Positions 57,648 through 64,000 of a stretch of DNA of 64,000 bases are shown piece by piece (the stretch's first letter is position 1; the number at the start of each line of letters is the position of its first letter). Made by a program: the position numbers and the translations under genes. This DNA is from Butyricimonas faecihominis (GTDB lineage: Bacteria > Bacteroidota > Bacteroidia > Bacteroidales > Marinifilaceae). The stretch spans positions 2,547,880 through 2,611,879 of the forward strand of contig NZ_AP028155.1 in the NCBI RefSeq assembly GCF_033096445.1. Reading direction: 5' to 3'. The notes under the pieces were generated by a model. That model had not been told where the DNA came from. It saw nothing but the letters and a program-made list of their open reading frames with translations, and did not search any database.

Positions 57648-57720
57648 GCGGAAATAGCTCAGTCGATAGAGCACTAGCCTTCCAAGCTGGGGGTCGCGGG
57701 TTTGAGTCCCGTTTTCCGCT
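57648..57720 (+). tRNA. tRNA-Gly (anticodon TCC), probable integration target
   Basis: 73 nt. Acceptor GCGGAAA / TTTCCGC, anticodon loop CTTCCAA, T-arm GCGGG-TTTGAGT-CCCGT, discriminator T. An integrase gene starts about 100 bp downstream, so the 3' half of this tRNA is the likely attachment site. The gene itself is intact. Confidence 0.96.
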
Positions 57721-57728
57721 CTCATTTT

Positions 57729-57757
57729 AAAGCACTTACGATTGTAGGTGCTTTTTT
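57729..57757 (+). terminator. Terminator after the tRNAs
   Basis: AAAGCACTTAC / GTAGGTGCTTT with a 4-base loop and one G-U pair, ending in six T. Confidence 0.85.
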
Positions 57758-57827
57758 CATTTCAGGCCATTTTCATGGTTTTTACCCCCTCATGTAAACC
57801 AAGATGTAAACCAGAAATGCAAACTAA

Positions 57828-59051
57828 ATGCCTATGAATGCAATAGTTAGCATCATCTGTTATAAACAGAAAACATTAAAAGACAACAAACATCCATTAA
57901 TGCTTAGAATTACCAAAGATGGTAAAAGGAAATATCATAGTTTAGGAATAGCAGTACATCCCCAACACTGGGACTTTCAAAAGAACAAACCAAAACCCAA
58001 TTGTCCAGATAGAGATTTAATTAACAAGCTCATTTTAGCGAAAGAAACAGAATACCAGCAACAGATTTTAGAACTAGCTGCAACACAAAAACAATATACT
58101 GCGGCATCATTGGTAGAAAACAAGCAAAAGAAGTTTCAACTAAAAACTGTGAAGGAGTTTTATCAACAACTGATCAAGGAGTTTGAAGAAAACAATAAAG
58201 TTGGCAATCGACTTATTTACAAAACATCATTCAACTCTTTAAAAGCTTTCACTCAAAGTGAGCTTAATTTCTATTTCAGTGATATTGATAAAAATTGGTT
58301 ACAGGCTTATGAAAAATGGCAAAGGAATAAAGGTAATAAAGAGACAACAATCAGCTTGCAATTCAGAACTCTCAGGAGTGCATATAATAAAGCTATTGAG
58401 GAGAAGGCTGCAAGTAAAAATGATTATCCTTTTGATGATTTCAAGATCGGAAAATTTAAAACAAAAACAAGGAAGAGAGCCATATCCAAGGATGATGTGA
58501 AACAAATTATCACAACAGAATCTAATAAGGATACCCCTTTGCGGAAACTTGCAAAAGATATATTCACATTCTCCTACTTATGCGGTGGGATTCCTTTTGT
58601 TGATATATCTAATCTAACGATGAAAAATATCCAGAGAGGAAGGCTTTTATATACCCGCCAGAAAACACATGGAGATATAAACCTCCAATTGTGTGATCAA
58701 GCTAGGGAGATTATAAAAAGATATTCCTCACACCAAAAGAATGCGATTTATCTCTTCCCCATCTTGAATGCTAATATTCATAAAACTGAACTACAAAAGC
58801 AGAACAGGAGGCATAAAGTGTTGGCACAAATTAATAAAGAACTGAAAGAACTAGCCTCTGAACTTGGAATTGAATCAAAAGTGACAACCTATGTTGCGAG
58901 ACATTCATTTGCAAGTGTTTTAAAGAAATCTGGAGTTAATGTAGCCTTGATTAGCGAGGCGTTGGGGCATACAGATTTAAAAACAACTCAAATTTATTTG
59001 GATAGCTTTGAGAACACCCAGATTGATGCAGCAATGCAAAACCTTTTATAG
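57828..59051 (+). CDS. Tyrosine-type site-specific integrase
   Basis: 407 residues. An arm-binding domain (LMLRITKDGKRKYHSLGIAVHPQHWDF) is followed by a SAM-like core-binding domain (about 105-200) and the catalytic domain. Conserved parts: RQKTHGDINLQL (Lys region), TYVARHSFASVLKKSGVNVALISEALGHTDLKTTQIYLDSF with Arg, His and the Tyr nucleophile. The first catalytic Arg is not obvious: the box reads LCGGIPFVDIS where relatives have LRGIPFVDI. A similar loss of Arg I is known in IntDOT. A second ATG at 57834 is an alternative start. It is the first gene after tRNA-Gly. Confidence 0.92.
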   Translation: MPMNAIVSIICYKQKTLKDNKHPLMLRITKDGKRKYHSLGIAVHPQHWDFQKNKPKPNCPDRDLINKLILAKETEYQQQILELAATQKQYTAASLVENKQKKFQLKTVKEFYQQLIKEFEENNKVGNRLIYKTSFNSLKAFTQSELNFYFSDIDKNWLQAYEKWQRNKGNKETTISLQFRTLRSAYNKAIEEKAASKNDYPFDDFKIGKFKTKTRKRAISKDDVKQIITTESNKDTPLRKLAKDIFTFSYLCGGIPFVDISNLTMKNIQRGRLLYTRQKTHGDINLQLCDQAREIIKRYSSHQKNAIYLFPILNANIHKTELQKQNRRHKVLAQINKELKELASELGIESKVTTYVARHSFASVLKKSGVNVALISEALGHTDLKTTQIYLDSFENTQIDAAMQNLL

Positions 59052-59127
59052 TCACAAAGTCCTGTTTCCAGCTTGGATTCAGGACTTTTTTTTCTCTTTT
59101 CTTATATAATTAATCAAATTCTGTCCC

Positions 59128-59135
59128 TATCTTTG
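59128..59135 (+). promoter_or_regulatory. Candidate -7 element of the 59.2-kb gene
   Basis: TATCTTTG, perfect, 15 bp before the ATG at 59151. It argues against the longer frame that begins at 59073. No clear -33 box. Confidence 0.55.
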
Positions 59136-59150
59136 AAAACAAAAAGCATC

Positions 59151-60260
59151 ATGGAAAGCGTGGATCAAAAAGATGAGCAATATCTAGGCTATCAATTTAA
59201 CGGTGGGGATTTAAAAGAGATACTCCCAGTAATGCAAGAACATTTTTCATTCACTCTCTTTGAAATAAATGGTATGCTGGACTGGTGCAACAAGAAACTA
59301 TATAACAATCAAGCCACAGAAACCACCGTTGATGAAAAAGGAATGCATCATTCACGTTTCAATCCAAAGAAATTTTTCATTGAAGAGAACCATCCAATCA
59401 CTATTGTCTACCCAGAATCACTGGCTAAAAAGATACAGGAATTTTTTGATGATGAATCCAATTTAATCAAGGATGAGAAACAGAAGATCATCCTGTGGAT
59501 AATGTTTTACGTTTACAGTGAATCTATCATTGAACCAGATTATTCAGAATGCTGGGACTACAATTACAGGATTTTCTATGAATTTGTGAGACCAGATATG
59601 CTGGCACTATATAAATTCCTGCATGATAATCATAAAAACTTCTCTTCCGATCAACAAGAGTACAAAGACTCTCCAAAATATAGAATGGAAGGGGCATGGT
59701 CTGATCCATATAAAAATATAACACTTTCTTATGGAAAACATTCCCTGACATTGAACAACATGAATAACTGGTTTCTCACCCATCTCACAGAATACCTTTG
59801 CCAGTATTTAAAAGAAGATGATATTAAAGAGGTGGAGTTTGAATTGAAGGAATATAAAAATAGAGTGGGAGCGAAACCAGATCATGACTTCCACAGGATT
59901 GTAACCCAGTTGTACCACTTCTTGCAGGATGAAACACCCTACCATGACCCAGAAATGAAAACAACTGATAAAATCTGCACCTTCATCACCAAATTTTTGG
60001 AGGTTCTGGGATTCCTTACCATAGTCCCGGATGATGATGAATTTAATATTAAAAAAGAAGAGAAGAAAAGGAGCAAGATTCTCTCCACTTGGGTCAACAA
60101 CATTCGCACTAACATCAAGTACAATCTAGAGAGAGAGAAAGAAAGAGGGGCATATAAAAGCAAGAAACAAGAATTTTTTGAGAAAGCCTCTATTCAACCA
60201 GAATCTAATGAAGAAGAAGGGAAGACATTAATGGAGATATGGAATCCCAAGTACTGGTAA
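59151..60260 (+). CDS. Unknown protein of the integrative element
   Basis: 369 residues, not recognised. It is acidic and rich in aromatic residues, with no signal peptide or membrane helix. Notable stretches: LFEINGMLDWCNKKLYN near residue 40, a Trp-containing WIMFYVYSESIIEPDYSECWDYNYRIFYEF around 130-160, and a charged, probably coiled C-terminal part (EEKKRSKILSTWVNNIRTNIKYNLEREKERG). I see no nuclease, primase or methylase motif. The start is set by the promoter-like box at 59128. It may be a replication or regulatory protein, but nothing in the sequence proves that. Confidence 0.75.
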   Translation: MESVDQKDEQYLGYQFNGGDLKEILPVMQEHFSFTLFEINGMLDWCNKKLYNNQATETTVDEKGMHHSRFNPKKFFIEENHPITIVYPESLAKKIQEFFDDESNLIKDEKQKIILWIMFYVYSESIIEPDYSECWDYNYRIFYEFVRPDMLALYKFLHDNHKNFSSDQQEYKDSPKYRMEGAWSDPYKNITLSYGKHSLTLNNMNNWFLTHLTEYLCQYLKEDDIKEVEFELKEYKNRVGAKPDHDFHRIVTQLYHFLQDETPYHDPEMKTTDKICTFITKFLEVLGFLTIVPDDDEFNIKKEEKKRSKILSTWVNNIRTNIKYNLEREKERGAYKSKKQEFFEKASIQPESNEEEGKTLMEIWNPKYW

Positions 60261-60599
60261 AAATTTATGCCATGAAACACCCTTAACTCTCTGGTTCTTA
60301 TCACATAGAAAATTCACCCTTATCTTCTGGAATTACATTTTTTCCTGCCAAAATCCATTGCCATACCTTTGCATTGTAATCAACATCATAAAGTTGGTTA
60401 CGGTGTTCTTTAGCTATTGAACAAAATGATGAATGTAAGGTTGAGAGGATTCCAGTCTCACAAGGTGGGACACTCCAAGGTAAAAGAAAAAATGGAGAGT
60501 TTGGAAACTTCACCCCCGAAACTCGTCACCCCCAGAAAGGATGAAATGGCCAATTATTCGGAATGGGGTTTTAAGTTAAATTTTTTTAATATAAAAATT
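60261..60599. other. Leader region with a promoter before the 60.6-kb gene
   Basis: 339 bp. TTTC (60341-60344), a 19-bp spacer and TACCTTTG (60364-60371) form a good promoter, giving a leader of about 220 nt. An in-frame extension back to 60417 exists but is low-quality. A minus-strand frame (60301-60513) overlaps the promoter and is not called. Confidence 0.55.
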
Positions 60600-61265
60600 A
60601 TGAACGAAAAGATTCAAGAAGAGATTGGTGCAGAACAAATAGTAGAGCGTGCAGAACAAGTGGCTAAAGTTGAAACTAAAGAAGAGGTTATGGAAAATCC
60701 AGATAAAAAAGAGGAAGTAGCTCAAGAGCAGGTTGAAGAAACAACAGCAGAGCAGTCTCCTGCACCTGTAACTGGTATGGATAGAATCAAAGAGGCTATT
60801 GCTAGGATGACCAAAATTGAGATCAAACCTTTTTACAATATTAATTACTCCAAAAAATACGAGCAATTGAAAAGACATTGCGCATACAAACCAGTGCTGA
60901 GAATAACTACAGCCAAGGATGCCGGGGAGAATAGCCTATTTTGGATAGGGATTGGAGAAGCAGAAACAATAAAGTTGCCATTAAAGGCTAACAGTGAAAG
61001 CTTCTTGAGTTTATTGAGGTACATTCAAGAGGGGGTTCTTGATGATGAAGTTGACTTCAATAACAGCGACTTTGACGGGATGGAAGAAGACTGGGAAATA
61101 ATGTACCTCAAGTCTTTGGGGAGCAAGAAATGTGATTTCACAATTTACTACGGGAACAAGCAGAATGTCTACTTATCCTATAAAAGCCAGTTCGGGGTGT
61201 TGACCTTCAATCTAAAAGAAGAAGGTGAAACTAAATACCTACTTTCCCAACTTTTGAGCAAGTAA
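60600..61265 (+). CDS. Unknown protein of the integrative element
   Basis: 221 residues, not recognised. Residues 1-60 are highly acidic and Glu/Gln/Val-rich (EEVMENPDKKEEVAQEQVEETTAEQSPAPV) and probably disordered. Residues 60-221 look like a compact domain (IKPFYNINYSKKYEQLKRHCAYKPVLRIT ... FWIGIGEAETIKLPLKAN ... CDFTIYYGNKQNVYLSYKSQFGVLTFNLKEEGETKYLLSQLL). An alternative start at 60417 would add 61 residues with little sign of selection. It precedes the helicase-like gene by 55 bp and may work with it. Confidence 0.72.
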   Translation: MNEKIQEEIGAEQIVERAEQVAKVETKEEVMENPDKKEEVAQEQVEETTAEQSPAPVTGMDRIKEAIARMTKIEIKPFYNINYSKKYEQLKRHCAYKPVLRITTAKDAGENSLFWIGIGEAETIKLPLKANSESFLSLLRYIQEGVLDDEVDFNNSDFDGMEEDWEIMYLKSLGSKKCDFTIYYGNKQNVYLSYKSQFGVLTFNLKEEGETKYLLSQLLSK

Positions 61266-61320
61266 ATGTTTAACCTCTAGGAGGGGGGGAATCCCCTCTC
61301 CTGTCAAATATCTAATTCAC

Positions 61321-63168
61321 ATGAAAGCTAAATTACAATTTAACAAGGAAGGTTATATCACCGCCATACCAGTCAATTGCATCATTAACAAGGCAAGACC
61401 CAACTGCGGGGCTACCACCTGTGAAATTAATTCCCCCAGAAACTCCATCATCATTGAACCCAACCTGCCAGTTATCGAGGGGAAAGAAATATCCATGCAA
61501 GGGAAATTTTTCCCTGTCAAAAACGGGGTTAAGGTAAAAGAGATTAAAGACTACTTGAAGACAACGGTTGGATATAAAAAATTCATGACCACCCCGGAAT
61601 CATTTCACAAGTTAAGAGAAGCCTTCAATGCCACTGGAGAAGATTTACATTCTTACTTCATGCTGTTTGATGAATCTCACAAGATAATCAATGATGCCCG
61701 TTTTAGGGTGGCTATCACCGCCATACTGGAAGACTTCTTCAAGTGCAAGGAGAGATCGCTAATATCTGCCTCCCCTTTCTCCAAGGAAGATGTTGAGCTG
61801 TTTAAACAGGAGGGGCTATACACCTGTGATATTAAACTGGAGAAGAGATACAAAAAAGATATAACAGTGATCAGCACCAACAACACCATCCAGACATTGA
61901 AGGATATATTATCCAGAAACACTTCAAGACAATACTTCATCTTTTTAAATTCAATTGATACCAGCTTGCAACTGGTGGAGAAGCTGGAGATTAAAGAGGA
62001 GAGTAATATCTATTGTAGTGGTGATGAGCATAACAAGAATAAACTCTACAGGAATGGTTACCATCAATTCCATCACCAGATAGGGAATTTCAATAAATAT
62101 AATTTCCTTACAAGCAGGTTTTTCTCTGCCTTAGATATAGAACTGGATTACAAGCCAGAAGTGATCATATTCTCCGATTATAGCGTTGCCAGAAATTCTG
62201 TGATCTCCCCCCTTGATGATACTTGGCAAATTATAGGGAGGTTCAGAAATGGTGTGGCTTCCACCACTCACTTGGCCTTGACCACTCCAGAAGCTGTACC
62301 GGAATCTAAAGAATTAATCCTGCAAAAAATAATGGAAGAATATAATGCGTACAAGCTGGTGAAGGGATATAAAGAGTTACTCCCCCACTCTTTCCAAAGT
62401 CCATTGCAAGAATTTCTAGAGCATCTTCCCATCCATGAATATATAATGCCAAACGGGGAGTTGAACCGTTACAGGATTCATAACAGGTTAAATCATGAAG
62501 AGGTGGTGGGGATATACCAGACCCCGGAAACATTGAGGGAAGCGTACCTGCAATGCAATGATTACTTCAATCTCACTTTTGCAGAAGAATATCACGGGAA
62601 TAAAGAGATGAGATTGGGTAAAAGGACATATAACAAATTCATGAAGAACATGAAATTCATGGAAGAATTCTATTACTTCAAATTGAATGAACCACTTGTA
62701 AACCAGCAGCAAAAGATGATTTTCAACTCTCTAAAAAAAGAAGATCCCCTGTTACTAGAGGCCTGCCAGCTCCTAACTAGGGAATTTATTGAAGAGGTGA
62801 GGTTTGATCGACAAACCTTATCCAGAGAGATCATCAAGGAGAGGTTCAATAGAGGGATAACCCGGCTTCCTGTCATTGATCTTGTTTTGAACACCTTTCA
62901 TGAAAACAGGTTATACACTGAATCATATATAAAACAGGAATTGAATAATATATACAAGATTGCCCAACTGGAAAGGGAGGCTAAAGCCACTGATATTTCC
63001 CGCTTCTTTGAAACCTCTAAAAGGAGAACAGTGAACAAGCAAGGAGAGAAAGGATATTTACTATTGAATGCTAGATACTCCCTTTCCGGGAATAACCCCC
63101 GGCCAGAATTTAAAGAAACTAACACCGGGATATTGCTTGAGGTTGGTAGACAATTCATCGCTTCATGA
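61321..63168 (+). CDS. SF2-helicase-like protein with a lysine-less P-loop
   Basis: 615 residues. Superfamily-2 motifs appear in order: motif I position PNCGATTCEI (27-36) but without the GKT lysine, motif Ia IIIEPNLPV, TTP at 90-92, motif II DESH (117-120), motif III SASP (149-152), motif IV FIFLNSID (206-213), motif V FLTSRFFSALDIEL (262-275) and motif VI QIIGRFRNG (303-311). The C-terminal 280 residues are unassigned and mostly helical. ATP-dependent DNA unwinding at the element's replication origin is a reasonable guess; the altered P-loop makes activity uncertain. It is the last large gene before the AT-rich tail. Confidence 0.7.
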   Translation: MKAKLQFNKEGYITAIPVNCIINKARPNCGATTCEINSPRNSIIIEPNLPVIEGKEISMQGKFFPVKNGVKVKEIKDYLKTTVGYKKFMTTPESFHKLREAFNATGEDLHSYFMLFDESHKIINDARFRVAITAILEDFFKCKERSLISASPFSKEDVELFKQEGLYTCDIKLEKRYKKDITVISTNNTIQTLKDILSRNTSRQYFIFLNSIDTSLQLVEKLEIKEESNIYCSGDEHNKNKLYRNGYHQFHHQIGNFNKYNFLTSRFFSALDIELDYKPEVIIFSDYSVARNSVISPLDDTWQIIGRFRNGVASTTHLALTTPEAVPESKELILQKIMEEYNAYKLVKGYKELLPHSFQSPLQEFLEHLPIHEYIMPNGELNRYRIHNRLNHEEVVGIYQTPETLREAYLQCNDYFNLTFAEEYHGNKEMRLGKRTYNKFMKNMKFMEEFYYFKLNEPLVNQQQKMIFNSLKKEDPLLLEACQLLTREFIEEVRFDRQTLSREIIKERFNRGITRLPVIDLVLNTFHENRLYTESYIKQELNNIYKIAQLEREAKATDISRFFETSKRRTVNKQGEKGYLLLNARYSLSGNNPRPEFKETNTGILLEVGRQFIAS

Positions 63169-63415
63169 AGAGATTCTATATAAAAGGACAAAACTGGATC
63201 TATCATATATAAATAAACAATTATTGTCCTTCATCCCCTGTCATCAATAGTTTTTAACCAGCATGTAAAAACAGCCCAAGGCTTGTTTTATGGCTATACT
63301 TTATCCATGCAAAAAATGAGAAACAGAATATAAACATATATATATCAATAGATTAATATTCAAACATGATGATATTTTCATAGTTTCCCGTGCCGGATTT
63401 TCTTATCTTTATATC

Positions 63416-63556
63416 ATGAAATTGAATCAAGCTCGACTTCATTTCTCCCTGGAGATAAAAACAAGGAAAGGTGAAATAATCACTTTCTCACACCTTGAAT
63501 ATTCAATCCATGGCACTCTATTGGAAAAGCCATGTAAATTATCCATGTTTAAATAA
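63416..63556 (+). CDS. Possible 46-residue small protein
   Basis: MKLNQARLHFSLEIKTRKGE and on to LSMFK, then TAA. A near-consensus -7 box TATCTTTA ends 6 bp before the ATG. The composition looks protein-like but there is no recognised family. It could be chance. Confidence 0.35.
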   Translation: MKLNQARLHFSLEIKTRKGEIITFSHLEYSIHGTLLEKPCKLSMFK

Positions 63557-63722
63557 CACCCCCTGGAAATCAATATTTAAAATTGGAGGGGAGAAACACA
63601 TCATATATAAATCCTCCCCCTGTTAAACGGGATATTATCAATCAAAACAATGATATAAACTGGATAAAAAGATAACATACATCAATCAATCTAGAAATCA
63701 GTCAATCTAAAAATAATATAAC

Positions 63723-63869
63723 ATGATAAATGAACAATCTAGCATCAATAAAGAAAACACCAATAAAATGGACATCAAGCAAAAAAGTGAAAAAGAAATA
63801 TTCTATTTAAAAAGAATACCTGTTTATTATCTCTATATAAATAATCATTTCCACCTCGATTCCGGTTGA
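63723..63869 (+). CDS. Possible 48-residue small protein
   Basis: Starts MINEQSSINKENTNKMDIKQ, ends FHLDSG then TGA. Asn/Lys-rich start and an aromatic C-terminal half (PVYYLYINNHFHL). No recognised family and no clear promoter. Confidence 0.25.
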   Translation: MINEQSSINKENTNKMDIKQKSEKEIFYLKRIPVYYLYINNHFHLDSG

Positions 63870-64000
63870 AATTTTTAAATATACCTTTATTATAACAAGC
63901 AATTTTATATCACTCTAAAAATCCGGGATGGTACAGGAATTAATTATTTATACCCCGTATATAAAGAGTTTTGAAAGGAAATGAAGAGAATGATGATCTA

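Larger units (their letters stand above)
57713..64000 (+). mobile_element. Left part of a putative integrative element at tRNA-Gly
   Basis: From the tRNA-Gly 3' end to the right edge all genes point the same way. Base composition and codon use shift (more AGA/AGG and ATA codons, AT-rich gaps), and the content is an integrase, two unknowns and a helicase-like protein. No repeat of the tRNA 3' end was found to the right, so the other border should be outside the window. No conjugation, phage-structural or resistance genes are visible. Confidence 0.7.
63169..64000. other. AT-rich tail with recurring TATATAAA motifs
   Basis: 832 bp with no long reading frame. TATATAAA or close forms recur at about 63206, 63604, 63834 and 63958. 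Two short frames (63416-63556, 63723-63869) are listed separately. No strong hairpin terminator or tRNA is seen. It could hold regulatory or replication-origin sequence of the element. Confidence 0.45.

Noticed and set aside
60301-60513. 70-codon minus-strand frame before the 60.6-kb gene
   Set aside because: It overlaps a good plus-strand promoter and runs against all genes of the element. Its C-terminal part looks somewhat protein-like, so a gene remnant is not excluded.
60417-60599. N-terminal extension of the 60.6-kb gene
   Set aside because: The added 61 residues have no protein-like pattern, and the 30 bases before 60600 are A/T-rich as usual ahead of starts in this phylum.
1-64000. 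CRISPR arrays, prophage structural genes, toxin-antitoxin pairs, restriction systems
   Set aside because: No regularly spaced direct repeats with unique spacers and no recognisable members of these families were seen.

Overview
The window is chromosomal DNA from a member of the Bacteroidota, most likely order Bacteroidales. The evidence is a SusC/RagA transporter with its own FecI/FecR-type sigma/anti-sigma pair, a GH92 glycosidase, a NigD-like lipoprotein, DUF3467/DUF3822/DUF4293 proteins, many promoters of the phylum's TTTG-N19-21-TAnnTTTG type, and start codons mostly without a Shine-Dalgarno sequence. An Odoribacteraceae-like genus is a guess that I cannot prove from the sequence alone.

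Layout. 0-9.6 kb (minus strand): a Kef-type cation/proton antiporter, a large MG2/plug-domain surface protein, an ECF sigma factor, its FecR anti-sigma factor, and a SusC transporter that runs off the left edge. 9.7-18.5 kb: GH92 glycosidase, 2-oxoacid:ferredoxin oxidoreductase (korAB), an MscS channel with a lipoprotein-like leader, CorA, and DUF3467. 18.5-32.7 kb (minus strand): the core information-processing block rpsU-xerC-hpf, then tuf-tRNA-Trp-secE-nusG-rplKAJL-rpoBC. 32.7-34.4 kb: a gene-poor stretch with a promoter, several strong helices and a terminator that together look like an unassigned structured RNA, followed by a free-standing RNA polymerase alpha-CTD-like protein. 34.4-44.5 kb: TPR protein, M23 peptidase, a ZapB-like/ZapA pair, 6S RNA, RNase Y, nucleoside phosphorylase, DUF4293, C69 dipeptidase, L19 and a phosphohexomutase. 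44.5-48.4 kb: a palindromic repeat element, a RecD-like helicase, a conserved unknown, DUF3822 and RsmD.

48.4-56.6 kb is a complete phosphate-starvation locus: porin, pstS, pstC, pstA, pstB, phoU, PhoB-type regulator and PhoR-type kinase. Both the porin and pstS are preceded by 11-bp-spaced TGTAAC repeats placed exactly 32 bp before a -7 element, a good candidate for the local Pho box. The regulators that would read it are at the end of the same locus.

56.7-64 kb: a NigD-like lipoprotein, tRNA-Tyr and tRNA-Gly, then what appears to be the left end of an integrative element inserted next to tRNA-Gly. It carries a tyrosine integrase, two proteins of unknown function, an SF2-helicase-like protein whose P-loop lacks the usual lysine, and an AT-rich tail. 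Its right end lies beyond the window.

The observations most worth following are the 33.2-33.4 kb RNA, the Pho-box geometry, the lysine-less helicase of the element, and the families of palindromes at intergenic and operon junctions.
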